Counted from the stretch's first letter, positions 39,201 through 48,528 are shown. The stretch is DNA of 64,000 bases from an uncultured Christensenella sp. (GCA_949300385.1 CASGDZ010000004.1:1-64000); one strand, 5' to 3'. Numbers and translations: made by a program. Notes: generated by a model from the letters alone, not told the origin.

Positions 39201-40691
39201 GAAATCTAAATATGAACCGGCATTTAATCTTACGAGTTCTTTATTCGTTCCATTATCTTGTACAAACGCAAGACCATTAGAGGATGTAAAATTGTATATT
39301 TGTTCATTATCAAGTCCTGCATTAATAGTCAAAGTTAAATTACTAATTATGGTTTTGTTACCTACCTTTATATCTCCATAACTAATATCTAAGTTTAAAT
39401 TAGTTCCTGAAGAGGTATTTCTTAGTACAAGTGTATTATCAGTAATTGCATAACTATCGAAAACGATCTCATTATCGTATAAGTCGCTAATTGTTATTGT
39501 AGTAGCAAAGTTAATCGTTGCTCCAGAACTCGACTCAAACATCAAATTATTGCGCCATGAGTTATCACTAGTTAAAGTAAAATCTACTTCATTGTATCTA
39601 ACATCTGTTTGATTAGAACTAGTTCCGTCCGACTTGAATACTAATCCCAAATTGTTATTGTTATTATTCAAATTACTATCTGAAGGTGTATTATTGAGCG
39701 TAATATAGTTATTGTCCGAATATAAATTTAAAAGTACCCCGGACGATTCAATTTGTACATCATCCACTTCAGCGTTAACGACATTTATCGTTAAATTAGT
39801 AGAGATCATGTTGTTCACTCTCTCTGAATTTAATTGACCTTGATTATTAGTATCTAATTCATATTCTTCGCGTGCTGAATATGTATCAAAAACCGCTATC
39901 CTAAATTCATAACTGCCTGCATTGTCCGACTCAAAATATAGTTGATTAGTAGTTTCGTCTAAATGTAAGAAATCGTATTGTGAAACGCTATTATTAGTAA
40001 TACGCACTAAGTCATTTTTATTATTTGGGTCATTATAATATAACTCAACAATTTTTGAGTCCATATTGCTAATAGGATTTATTGCATATTCTGGTGTGCT
40101 AACAAAACTAAGATCTTGTCTTGACGAAAGTCCAATAGTCAAATATTGCTCAGGAATAATCGAATCATTATCAATAGTTGACGAATCCGAATCTAAAACG
40201 ATTTCTTTAATGGCACGATCTATCGTAAAACTAAACTCGCCTGATTCTACAATATTTCGCTCATCTCTAGCCACAAGTGTAACAATACCATAATTATCAC
40301 TTTCAAAGTCTGATTGAGAAACCTCATTTAATTTGAAATTCAAAGTTTGGTTACATTGAACTTGATACCAACCATTTGAACCGGCTGAGATTATCTCATC
40401 GTAGTTGTTGTATAGCGTTATTAAATTTTCGCCATTTATAAATCGAATATAGCAAGTTGTATGGTTTACCTCATGCGCACTATTTGATTGTGCGGTTAAA
40501 ACAAACGAGTACATTTGATCATCATAATCATCAATGATCATGTTATTTTGCATGTCAAAAGAAAGACTATACGGATAAACTTCCGGCGTCTTAAATTTTC
40601 CTTGCAATGCCAAAACACCGACAACCACTCCCACTACTCCGGTGATAGTCGCTAGCACTATTGCTAATACCTTAAAAATTCTTTTCGTCAT
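30261..40691 (-). CDS. Giant surface protein (3476 residues) with C-terminal InlB-type repeat
   Basis: A single uninterrupted frame of 10.4 kb. The N-terminus has one hydrophobic helix (about residues 7-29, KVLAIVLATITGVVGVVVGV), a signal or uncleaved anchor. The body is beta-rich, with very many Asn, Ser, Thr, Ile and Asp and almost no Cys, in Ig/cadherin-like stretches without a clear exact repeat. The last 70 or so residues form a Listeria-Bacteroides (InlB B) repeat: ITLNHNYEGS, then DGFTFAGWYLDSECQNAW and ITLYAKW. There is no LPxTG and no C-terminal helix, so it is held by the N-terminal helix or non-covalently. Probable adhesin or envelope layer protein. SD AGGGG precedes the ATG. Confidence 0.85.
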   Translation of the reverse strand: MTKRIFKVLAIVLATITGVVGVVVGVLALQGKFKTPEVYPYSLSFDMQNNMIIDDYDDQMYSFVLTAQSNSAHEVNHTTCYIRFINGENLITLYNNYDEIISAGSNGWYQVQCNQTLNFKLNEVSQSDFESDNYGIVTLVARDERNIVESGEFSFTIDRAIKEIVLDSDSSTIDNDSIIPEQYLTIGLSSRQDLSFVSTPEYAINPISNMDSKIVELYYNDPNNKNDLVRITNNSVSQYDFLHLDETTNQLYFESDNAGSYEFRIAVFDTYSAREEYELDTNNQGQLNSERVNNMISTNLTINVVNAEVDDVQIESSGVLLNLYSDNNYITLNNTPSDSNLNNNNNNLGLVFKSDGTSSNQTDVRYNEVDFTLTSDNSWRNNLMFESSSGATINFATTITISDLYDNEIVFDSYAITDNTLVLRNTSSGTNLNLDISYGDIKVGNKTIISNLTLTINAGLDNEQIYNFTSSNGLAFVQDNGTNKELVRLNAGSYLDFFIYNSDNDEYLLASEFNYEVVQISGTGRDKTFNLIIKNEPTLSANSHLMIGVLVVNSTGGKVMFDSTLVTIQTVTLLPGYVNGNRSYDLNVTYEQNDESYITNYGELELSDLVVVNAGTYDALILVTTDEYVGEIDTIENLTFTNNADTTYHIVGYFDEDKNFVNNVRAKEGATNIGAKLYIVQLKNAYQETASDIITRIYKENVINSNEGDVVETPYSISINDTDLVVSNFITDEEAITINILYAILSDKVNFEYDISNEFLTDNQDGSISIVEGKSDYKIIISSDVPNMLYNIYKVLGQDYFKECLSFYLYTSNDNYNKDTSILSIKSAILNEETGEIEVSFDALESSLNRDSYLKFVFEYNQTTIISDIKVRIQDTAPTDINLNYTIQDDLGNDKTISIDLASSEDLAVAKNMPYLEVQISYESGEYKYNFIFKDKDCNPLFNSTTTLQQIFTSMVSGKQTNGFEVLPAITGVEHNISYSSTDVSIFDYDFNNYLVKSFNVSTNPVAIEITSGNVTRYLKVVVSLADEFSFNATSNYPSSSDVAYLSDIINYNYKDNSIPTNAKFVNLYNIRLITFGISNMAVRVVTDEEIPNTYYLQASTGENILSIYNDEINGKGWTFDRNGYYLYTSLSIEFSVKVATSSEAKTIRLSFTSSITIDMNDGWENIYEGTNVLLYENTDSSTAFENKAIFNITNLTGDNNVSVKVGENEIISEVYNFTLPGNYTITFLFNENVISTINLTVLPNIVLEEKVTKLSSDSEYNLSDIVSLKKYNTDVTYGKKNTDTNEIPMYNDTYLDEYTSEEVAGILSSLSVQTTQNSLITATSNGLRTGWIESLNGNVVEETIQIKYLSGAYSIVLKDITLSITNKYSVEGSLSGPIKALTENAIGLSVNGFTLESISNNKNLEINLINDKFVISTYLTAPTDTILTFTFANGSENKLKFNTEITITPYLPELKDTINTIYTNSTYDLIGNVFEEFINDNVFIKNVDSFVVYSIDNTNLITNYDDIIGAGYHQGNLQYSASANIGTIVGESVKSTITYRITYANGSYYDYQYEFEVKNNTYVEVNYPFNDSSLIVNGINFEFINSEDAINLGTENGTIYDTSEYHYEPVLLGQSLNFSYDEELNVNRAKILNTNDDSLADDNFTISLVAYQSNPSGYNYYNNIIINGVNVTFRESTSLSSTASAYFIFKITSSTGAFDYYFVNLYNQQGTDFASINKTTIIKQAKISTDTGVNVLDASGNLFGVAIDSTLLKEFGITNDSITYADFDFYILDACDSTGNDIYSMFNSGELKQFDKIDDATITINNAFLTFKVALVYKPSSSNIAIHVGNIEFVQASTIIQKPESVTITLADGSSSTANIENEINGINSGKYLVNLNYNVKVVNNPFKVDNAYTDTYTLTASIKSINNDDSSIIEINATTGKIDIKKQVLNNDLIFTIKYEYKSASKSEETIVLFITYTYEAISINTSPVSASVGEFSTASGFDDKFELTNIFGNYVGDIKFSISGDEISTEEKTITYSGVIKESDDSNYNTTATQLSQNVRYIVIDGKPYLKFNLINKNYNVSIDIKFSNLSSEDENISEDEKISRTINMNVAMGLSYSSNPYTITNPYEANKEGTISDTTNYGSSLSFTYSSSSTSNYVAYILGEETTGLTIYVYSQNIETTTTTENEVTDNGETTTTSASTSLDITFSEPGYVANKGETNNIVITGNSGNVQFVHSAMEKDDLQMNIAIKLGSNYFITDSLDNAKVTIPVLVRTPQTYKGIQAIYDTVGSNHEVVNSSSSIDNIVNNLLRKETTTKETTEEDTTNNIFNKYKLAIVDMNDKLITDYDPTSIGFINSGNPNFLKFTAGANTTISVQGNEYSVNFASVSANSEAIIYITNDTMIESLGQVEYKYLIMPNSERFTFSENVTTGTYTSGEKDYQYAVALINDSTKTSDFNTAINFGSLKDATNSVLYASSIKMNGASTEATYTKNNNQIKIEVSDYYKVYIEVSDSKELIFTIERDATATITIYDNLYFDITLYGDGLICENYRFMFVNYSIENNSNSQIYASTQLNLDSVVEIKANNNNTSTLSMQNAELNTNNSYYIIEGEKVYISSATNELFSYNETTKVIEFSPVAEDISTHIEFLVKIKINGVNYYIGSVVFDWVVNVNHEYVINGVTFSDPNERFTTNYILTTNNLTKTTESGEIIYEFPYNDSISKDISDTISYNGKYYYTTINFVVRDVLTKTNIALADTYLEFVITNLEEIGYINGEPIVTIENNSGNYQLKILKDFTGDVNIEVVAGFIHVGEFVRSWTISVQGFANFDYTSNENTILTTAGGEPFVSGTEVSPINVISGEGTGIVIKDTNNITSLGNEITYTLDNITYVDIVNSNITSIQTAFENEKDNAIKLTSDISNGVVKTTLPYVEQSSSTAPIYHIIIMKIEISYFDNSVTKYVAYQVYNNLRVEQSNSANINVDETNQILTIDTESSKANLSLLYYADVYSNTTNNSTYTITMTDKGQYTLTIHAEGSEDTKITSDDCTTFTDTDSGITYTINQNTIVLSGNTSETINVTKSSVTNNNTIFSSSFNNINEFANFINDIKYIQLSNVTGFANENAYDIVYYKLIHFDDGVWGINLLDPYSDSSFENNITLTAKILFNGELIAKLEIVQTNSKITINEYSSNNTNGFRLYGNTQITPIGNGFTLSEMFNLNEINSQYANYKVIGIFSGESVDTSWVNSATSYKINDAISGAILNSDYTLYSITYTGESTTSIYNAQATYYAIKTSSSDITSIVKVNYTTSPSYFNVEYPTSGDAVFNMSNRFIEFKMIKDSVNKDKYILAKEYLTIFDVEYKSSGTTDPFANILGSDKVTTSSITLSVDALNEYKLNNPSATFVDLTFTANNNIDFVVRFRLPNAVYKITLNHNYEGSTNNAKYILPGQNLAIDEPTRDGFTFAGWYLDSECQNAWDSDTTTISNDITLYAKWTENSAVTD

Positions 40692-40798
40692 GTCCCCTAC
40701 CTAAATGCCTCAAGTAAATGAAGCCGTGTTTGTAAGATATTTGTAGTATTTGCAAAATGCTCAAACATACTACAATAAATTACGAAATATTTAAAAAT

Positions 40799-40827
40799 AT
40801 TATATATTTTAACACGCGATATGTCAA
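40799..40827 (-). promoter_or_regulatory. Promoter of the giant surface-protein gene
   Basis: On the minus strand TTGACA, 17 bases, TATAAT, a consensus promoter giving a leader of about 100 bases. The rest of 40692-41037 is AT-rich with no gene seen. Confidence 0.8.
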
Positions 40828-41037
40828 ACAATAAATTTAGTTTATCAAAACAATTTTTATTGTTAAAATTTTTATAATTTATTTTAATTTTATATGAAAT
40901 AAAAATTATTTAATTTTACAAGAAATAAAAATTATATTGTTTTAATTTTAATTATTTTAAAAAATTAAAAAATAATAGATTTTTAAATTAAAAAACCTAT
41001 TTTTATATAATTTTTGTTAAAATTTTTAATTTTTTTA

Positions 41038-41823
41038 TTAATTTTTTAAATTTTCGAATAATCTTATAAAATTTTCGACTGAAATATTTTCTGGCCTAAT
41101 TAATTCATTATAACCTATATTATTTAAATTTTTAATTATTATGTTTTTATCAAAATGTGATTTTAAATTATTCACTAAAGTTTTTCTTCGCATACTAAAG
41201 GCTAAATGAACAAACTCTGTAAACTTATTAAAGTCACTAATTTGATATTCATCATGTCTAACTAATCTGCATAATGCACTATCTACTTTAGGTGCAGGTG
41301 TAAAACATTCTTTTTTAACAATACGCGGAATCGTAACATCAAATAATGATTGCAATATTACAGAAGTTGTTCCGTATTCTTTACCGCCACAAGTTGAAGC
41401 AAATCGTTCTGCTACTTCTTTTTGAACTAAAACTGTTATGCTATCAAATCTCTCTTTTTCTTCAACAAGTTTAAATATAATTGGAGTTGTAATATAATAA
41501 GGAATATTTGCAACAACTTTTGCTTTTTCAAAATCTAAATCATCAATATTAAATTTCATAAAATCAATGAACTTGAATTCGACATTATTAAATTCTTCTT
41601 TGATTTTATCTAATATTGGTTTTAGACTTTCATCTATTTCAAACGAAATAACCAGCTTAGCTTTTGACGCCAACGCTCGCGTAAGTGTTCCCGCTCCTGC
41701 TCCTATTTCAATCACAATATCTTCACTTTTCACACCCGCATCGCGCACTATCGCATCTAATAAATTTTTATCAAATAAAAAATTTTGACCTAAACTCTTT
41801 TTAAAATTAATTTTATCTTCCAT
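41038..41823 (-). CDS. ksgA: 16S rRNA dimethyladenosine transferase KsgA/RsmA
   Basis: KsgA dimethylates two adjacent adenosines near the 3' end of 16S rRNA. The start KKSLGQNFLFDKNLLDAIV is typical. Motif I is VIEIGAGAGTLTRALA, and motif IV is KVVANIPYYITTPIIFK (the NxPY target-binding motif). The C-terminal helical part contains FVHLAFSMRRKTLVNNLK. The 261 residues match the family. It lies between the giant protein gene and a divergent valS region. Confidence 0.96.
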   Translation of the reverse strand: MEDKINFKKSLGQNFLFDKNLLDAIVRDAGVKSEDIVIEIGAGAGTLTRALASKAKLVISFEIDESLKPILDKIKEEFNNVEFKFIDFMKFNIDDLDFEKAKVVANIPYYITTPIIFKLVEEKERFDSITVLVQKEVAERFASTCGGKEYGTTSVILQSLFDVTIPRIVKKECFTPAPKVDSALCRLVRHDEYQISDFNKFTEFVHLAFSMRRKTLVNNLKSHFDKNIIIKNLNNIGYNELIRPENISVENFIRLFENLKN

Positions 41824-41940
41824 ACTTAAATATTAACAAAAATTTTTAAATTTTGCAATATTTTCACTAAAAAAATGGTAAATTTTAGATATATTTATGT
41901 AAATTTTAAAAAATTTTTATTAAATTATGAAAATTATATA

Positions 41941-42041
41941 TTGACATTTTTTGTCGATAATGCTACAATAAAGTATACAAAAGATAAGACAATAAAAGTA
42001 CATATGAGAAAAGTCGGCTTCGTGCCGATTTTATTTTTTTA
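41941..42041 (+). ncRNA. Short orphan transcription unit (promoter and terminator, about 65-nt RNA)
   Basis: A consensus promoter (TTGACA 41941, 17 bases, TACAAT 41964) is followed after about 45 bases by an intrinsic terminator (AGTCGGC-TTCGT-GCCGATT at 42012-42030, with a T tract to 42041). The RNA would span about 41976-42041. A 16-codon ATG frame (42004-42054: MRKVGFVPILFFYLLL) starts before the hairpin, but it has no ribosome site and runs past the terminator. valS has its own promoter farther down, so this is not simply its leader. I know no family for it. Confidence 0.55.
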
Positions 42042-42192
42042 TTTGTTATTATAAAACTATTTTTTTGCTTTGCTCACTATTAAAAAGAATTTATGCTTAC
42101 TTAAACACAATAAACTATAAAAAACTTCTTAAATTTATTTTTTATTACTCTTTATTTTTTAATTATAAATATTATCTTGAGATAAAATCAAG

Positions 42193-42221
42193 TTGACATA
42201 TTATTTTATTTATTTTATAAT
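42193..42221 (+). promoter_or_regulatory. Promoter of valS
   Basis: TTGACA, 17 bases, TATAAT, 26 bases before the valS start. No T-box leader could be placed between them. The other bases of 42042-42192 hold nothing recognisable. Confidence 0.82.
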
Positions 42222-42247
42222 CTTTAAGTTATTTATTAGGAGAAAAC

Positions 42248-44671
42248 ATGTTAGAAGGAAAGTACAATTTTTTAGAAACAGAAAAGAAATGGCAAAAATT
42301 TTGGCAAGATGAAGGGATATATAAATACGATCCTAAATCTAACAAGCCAATGTTTTCAATAGACACTCCACCCCCAACAGTAAGCGGAGAATTGCACATA
42401 GGTCATATCTCAGGTTTTACTCAAGCAGATATGATTGCTCGTTACAACAGAATGCAAGGCAAAAATCTTTTTTATCCATTAGGCTTTGATAATAATGGCT
42501 TACCTACTGAACTTTTGGTTGAGGAAAAGAAAAAAATTAGAGCGCACACTCTTCCACGCGAAGAGTTCACAAAAATTGCGCTTGATTTAGTTGCTGATTA
42601 TAACCAAAGTTATCGTGATATGATGGTGCGCGCGGGCATGTCATGTGATTTAAGTTTAGGATATAATACAATTGACAAGCGCAGTCAAAAAACTAGTCAA
42701 AAATCATTCCTTGATTTAGCAAGACGCGGTATTGCATATCGTGAAGATAAGCCAAGCCCATGGTGTTGCAAGTGCCGTACAAGTGTGGCAGGATTTGAAT
42801 TAGAAGATAAAGATTTAGATAGCGTATTTAACTATCTAAATTTCCCACTTGCTGACGGATCAGGTACAATACCAATCGCTACTACTCGTCCTGAATTCTT
42901 ACCTGCATGCGTTGCTATATTTGTTAATCCAGATGATGACCGATATAAATCTTTGGTTGGCAAAAAGGTTAAAGTCCCACTTTTTGAAGATATTGAAGTA
43001 ACAATTCTTGCAGATGACAAAGTCGGAATTGATAAAGGTACAGGTATTGTTATGTGCTGTACTTTTGGTGACCAAACTGATGTGGAATGGTGGAAAGAAT
43101 ATAATCTACCTTTAAAACAAGCAATTGACGATAGCGGTTGCATGACAGAAATTGCAGGAAAATACGCAGGACTTAAAACAACAGATGCTAGAAAAGCAGT
43201 CATTGATGACCTAAAAGAAAAAGGCTATATGTTTAAACAAGTGCCTATCACTCACGCTGTAAAAGTACATGAGCGTTGCGGTCGTCCTATCGAATTTTTA
43301 TCTAAAAAACAATGGTTTATTAAAACTTCCACTCCTGAGTTAAAAGAGAAATGGCTTGAATTAGGCGACGAACTTGTTTGGCACCCCGCTGAAATGAAAA
43401 CAAGATATCGTGCTTGGGTTAACAACCTAAATCAAGATTGGTCGATATCAAGACAGCGCTACTTTGGAGTACCATTCCCTGTATGGTATTGCAAAGATTG
43501 TGGCGAAGTAATTTTAGCAGATGAAAAAGATTTGCCTGTCAACCCACTTTCAAGTCAACCTAAAACAAAATGCAAATGTGGTTCAACTGAATTTATTCCT
43601 GAGAGCGATGTTATGGACACATGGGCGACAAGTTCAGTCACTCCACAAATTAATATGAATTGGGCTGACGATGAAGAATATGCAAAAAAACATATTCCTA
43701 TGGACATGCGATTTGCAGGTCGTGACATTATCACAACTTGGTGTTTGCGTACAATTATTAAATCATATTATCATCAAAATTGTCTACCATGGAAATCGCT
43801 TATGATTAATGGTTGGGTTATGGCTGATAAAGGTATTAAAATCAGTAAGCATTTATCGAATAGTAAAATGAAATTGGCAGATTTGCTCGACACATACGGC
43901 GCTGATGTAATTCGTTATTGGTGTGCAATCGGTGCATATGGAAGAGATGTTTTATTTAGTGATGAAGGTTTAAAAGACGGATATAAATTATTAAATAAAA
44001 TATGGAACGCATCAAAATTCGTGCTTTCATTCTTACAAGACTACACCCCTATAAAACCTAAAACAATACTTCCAATGGATAGATATATAATTCGTAAATT
44101 TAACGAAGCATATGACAATACAATCAAATTCTATGATGAAGTTGAAATGAGTTATGCTAAAAATGAGATAGAAAAATTCTTCTGGAATTTCTGTGACAAC
44201 TATATTGAAATTGCTAAAAATAGATTATATAAACCTGAAATTTATGGCGAAGAAGCAAAGAATAGCGCACAATGGGCATGCTATAATGTACTACTTGGTA
44301 TGTTAAAATTATTATCTATCACAATGCCTCACATAACAGAAGAAATTTATCAAGATTATTTTGTGAAATTTGAAAAAATCAAAAGCATTCATTTGACTAC
44401 ATTGTCAAAAATTGACATCGAAAATGAAGACGAAATAATAAATAATGGTGACATGATAATTGATATAGTTTCAAAGGTTAGACAATTCAAGAGCGAAAAC
44501 AAATTGAGTCTAAAAACTGAACTTGAAAGTATCACAATAACGAACGACAATATTGATTTTATAAAGTCGTGCGAAATGGATATAAAAGCAGTTACTTCCG
44601 CAAAAAATATCAATTATAAAAATGGACAATTTTCAGTTGAAATAGGTTCAGTGATTAACAATGAGCAATAA
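42248..44671 (+). CDS. valS: Valyl-tRNA synthetase, archaeal-type
   Basis: This class I enzyme charges tRNA-Val. The HIGH motif is in TPPPTVSGELHIGHISGF; the editing domain includes PIATTRPEFLPACVAIFVN and DKGTGIVMCCTFGDQTDVEW. The KMSKS loop is unusual, KGIKISKHLSNSK. Zinc ribbons appear (CCKCRTS; WYCKDCGEVILADEKDLPVN followed by KCKCGSTEFIPESDVMDTWA). Segments such as PPPTVSGELHIGH, FDNNGLPTE and DVMDTWATSS match archaeal ValS better than the usual bacterial form. At 807 residues it lacks the C-terminal coiled coil of ordinary bacterial ValS (about 880). SD AGGAG precedes the ATG. Confidence 0.92.
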   Translation: MLEGKYNFLETEKKWQKFWQDEGIYKYDPKSNKPMFSIDTPPPTVSGELHIGHISGFTQADMIARYNRMQGKNLFYPLGFDNNGLPTELLVEEKKKIRAHTLPREEFTKIALDLVADYNQSYRDMMVRAGMSCDLSLGYNTIDKRSQKTSQKSFLDLARRGIAYREDKPSPWCCKCRTSVAGFELEDKDLDSVFNYLNFPLADGSGTIPIATTRPEFLPACVAIFVNPDDDRYKSLVGKKVKVPLFEDIEVTILADDKVGIDKGTGIVMCCTFGDQTDVEWWKEYNLPLKQAIDDSGCMTEIAGKYAGLKTTDARKAVIDDLKEKGYMFKQVPITHAVKVHERCGRPIEFLSKKQWFIKTSTPELKEKWLELGDELVWHPAEMKTRYRAWVNNLNQDWSISRQRYFGVPFPVWYCKDCGEVILADEKDLPVNPLSSQPKTKCKCGSTEFIPESDVMDTWATSSVTPQINMNWADDEEYAKKHIPMDMRFAGRDIITTWCLRTIIKSYYHQNCLPWKSLMINGWVMADKGIKISKHLSNSKMKLADLLDTYGADVIRYWCAIGAYGRDVLFSDEGLKDGYKLLNKIWNASKFVLSFLQDYTPIKPKTILPMDRYIIRKFNEAYDNTIKFYDEVEMSYAKNEIEKFFWNFCDNYIEIAKNRLYKPEIYGEEAKNSAQWACYNVLLGMLKLLSITMPHITEEIYQDYFVKFEKIKSIHLTTLSKIDIENEDEIINNGDMIIDIVSKVRQFKSENKLSLKTELESITITNDNIDFIKSCEMDIKAVTSAKNINYKNGQFSVEIGSVINNEQ

Positions 44672-44714
44672 AAAATTATGACCGAAAACGCATCGTTTAA
44701 AAATTAGCGGAATA

Positions 44715-44748
44715 AAAAAGGAACTTAAATTTTACTAAGTTCCTTTTT
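44715..44748 (+). terminator. Terminator of valS
   Basis: AAAAAGGAACTTA and TAAGTTCCTTTTT form a perfect 13-bp stem with an 8-base loop, followed by T residues. Confidence 0.88.
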
Positions 44749-44905
44749 GTTAATTTTAAATAAAATCAATTTGCCATATTTTTTATTTATTTAAATATTT
44801 TTTTGAAAATTATATTAAAACGACAAAATTTTAATGATTTTTTATAATATTTTTAGTAATTTTAATAAAATTTTTATAGTTTTTTATTTTCGATAAAATT
44901 TTTAT

Positions 44906-46823
<1,918 letters not shown>

Positions 46824-46846
46824 GCAGTATTTTATAAAAAGATAAC

Positions 46847-47623
46847 ATGATTTTAGCCAAAACCTGCAAACATAAAACTAAAAATTTTAAAATATTATAT
46901 ATTGTGGACAAATATAATTTTGACTTAAATGACTACAAAAAGCGAATAGGGATAAAACGCTCTATTCCGATTAGTATAATTATAATTTTTATTATACTCC
47001 TAGTAGGGGTCGCTTATTATTTTCGCAACACGACTTCAACAAATAAATTTTATTTCGTTGAAGTTAGTTCTTTCTTAAACTACTCACAAGCAAGTGTGCT
47101 CGCTAGTGAAATACAATCTAAAGGTGGCGCGGGCTATATTTATTATGATGGCACATACCATGTCTTAGTATTTTATTACGCAATAAAAAATGACGCTAAA
47201 ATGGTGGCTGAAAATTTATCAAACAGTTATGCTGCTTCAAGAGTTTATACATTAGAAACAAAAAAATTTACCAACATTTCAAATTTTACAAAAGAAGAAA
47301 ATTCTATGATTAAGGATATGATAAATTATAATATAACTACAATCAATAGTTTATACAAAGCAATTATAAGTTATGATAAAGAAGAGATCTCCTCCTCTGC
47401 ATTTAATGTCTATCTTCATGATATAGCATCTAACTACAACAGCAAATTAAAAGAATTTAATGTTTATCAAAATTTACAAAATTATAGTAAATATTTAAAT
47501 AAAATTAATGATACATTTTCATCAATAATATCTGCCAATGAAGAAGGAAATAGCGCAAAGATAAAATACCATTTAATTGAAATTGTGATATCTCATTCAA
47601 AATTTTTATCATACATTAATTAG
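46847..47623 (+). CDS. SPOR-like membrane protein, function unknown
   Basis: The 258-residue protein has one membrane helix (about residues 43-65, SIPISIIIIFIILLVGVAYYF). The outer part starts with FYFVEVSSFLNYSQASVLAS, goes on with EIQSKGGAGYIYYDGTYHVL and ends helical. The first 70 outer residues follow the SPOR fold (FYxVxxGSF, xxAxxLxxxL, YxVxVG). SPOR domains bind denuded septal glycan. The start is uncertain: ATG 46847 lies inside the likely groES promoter and no ribosome site is seen. It has no close partners. Confidence 0.6.
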   Translation: MILAKTCKHKTKNFKILYIVDKYNFDLNDYKKRIGIKRSIPISIIIIFIILLVGVAYYFRNTTSTNKFYFVEVSSFLNYSQASVLASEIQSKGGAGYIYYDGTYHVLVFYYAIKNDAKMVAENLSNSYAASRVYTLETKKFTNISNFTKEENSMIKDMINYNITTINSLYKAIISYDKEEISSSAFNVYLHDIASNYNSKLKEFNVYQNLQNYSKYLNKINDTFSSIISANEEGNSAKIKYHLIEIVISHSKFLSYIN

Positions 47624-47709
47624 ATTTTAATTATCAATTATAGATATTTAACTAATAATTTTTACAATTTATCATAATATTAAGGTTTTTACATAGATAA
47701 ATATATTTT

Positions 47710-48096
47710 TTATTTTACTTTCGAATTTTTTTGTTTTTTCTCTTTAATCATTTCTATTAATTGCCATATGCCTAATCCAATTAAAAACAAGGCAAATAAT
47801 ATTTTTAAAACTTTGTTTTGTATGTGATTTGCAAGAATTGCTCCGACAAGACTAAATATGCAACCTATAAGTGCCAAGACCCATGTTGATTTAAAATCTA
47901 CTAATTTATTTTTAACATGAATACCTAAAGCGACTATTGCCATAGGTAAAAATGCAACCAAATTGACACCTTGCGCCAAAAGTTGTTCGTATGATAAGAA
48001 AATAGTAAGTAGCGGAATAGTGAGTGTTCCGCCACCCATTCCCATTCCGCCCACAATTCCACCTAATACGCCGATAACGATTTCCCAAAACAACAT
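47710..48096 (-). CDS. Half-size TSUP (TauE/SafE) transporter, second member
   Basis: TSUP proteins export sulfite and related organic anions. This 128-residue protein has four helices and the family's glycine-rich first helix (GVLGGIVGGMGMGGGTLTIP), then LLTIFLSYEQLLAQGVNLVAF. A full TSUP has two such halves in one chain; here each half is a separate gene. It follows the other half by 8 bases, so they surely act together. The substrate cannot be read. Confidence 0.82.
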   Translation of the reverse strand: MLFWEIVIGVLGGIVGGMGMGGGTLTIPLLTIFLSYEQLLAQGVNLVAFLPMAIVALGIHVKNKLVDFKSTWVLALIGCIFSLVGAILANHIQNKVLKILFALFLIGLGIWQLIEMIKEKKQKNSKVK

Positions 48097-48104
48097 AATC
48101 CCAC

Positions 48105-48467
48105 CTATCTAAAAAGCATAATCGTTCCACCCAAAAGCATGAAAAGGATAAAAATCACTCGCACTACATTATTTTTTAATTTATTAAGTAAACAAGCGCC
48201 GACTATTCCACCTAGTACAATTCCTGCTATAACAGGCCAACCAGATGAAAAATTTATTGAGTTATAACACATATACACAATCGTACTTACTAAACTTATA
48301 GGAAGTATTATAAATAGCGCCGTTGCTTGTGCTTTTTTTTGCTCCATGTTAAAAAATTTTGTTAGCATTGGCACGACTATCATTCCGCCTCCTCCTCCAA
48401 AAAATCCATTAATCAAACCTATTAATGCTCCGAATAAAAATATTTGAAATGGTTTAGTTTTTTTCAT
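48105..48467 (-). CDS. Half-size TSUP (TauE/SafE) transporter, first member
   Basis: This is the upstream partner of the pair: 120 residues and four helices, with LIGLINGFFGGGGGMIVVPM in the first helix and MEQKKAQATALFIILP, the usual AxGTxL-like helix of the family. It is a natural half-protein and not a fragment; both halves have complete ends and own ribosome sites. A dimer of the two would rebuild the eight-helix transporter. Confidence 0.82.
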   Translation of the reverse strand: MKKTKPFQIFLFGALIGLINGFFGGGGGMIVVPMLTKFFNMEQKKAQATALFIILPISLVSTIVYMCYNSINFSSGWPVIAGIVLGGIVGACLLNKLKNNVVRVIFILFMLLGGTIMLFR

Positions 48468-48499
48468 GTCGCTATTGTGTGTAATTTAAGTAATTTTAT

Positions 48500-48528
48500 T
48501 TGCATTTTTTTAATGTTTATATTATAAT
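48500..48528 (+). promoter_or_regulatory. Promoter of the 1044-residue surface protein
   Basis: TTGCAT, 17 bases, TATAAT; a TGAGG ribosome site and the ATG follow about 35 bases on. Confidence 0.7.

Noticed and set aside
42004..42054. 16-codon reading frame MRKVGFVPILFFYLLL
   Set aside because: It has no ribosome site and its second half lies in and beyond the terminator, so it is more likely the chance reading of the hairpin. Kept as part of the ncRNA entry only.
42042..42247. T-box leader for valS
   Set aside because: No specifier loop, T-box sequence or antiterminator could be placed, and a promoter lies 26 bases before the start codon.
46824..46900. CIRCE element before groES
   Set aside because: No TTAGCACTC-N9-GAGTGCTAA-like repeat is present.
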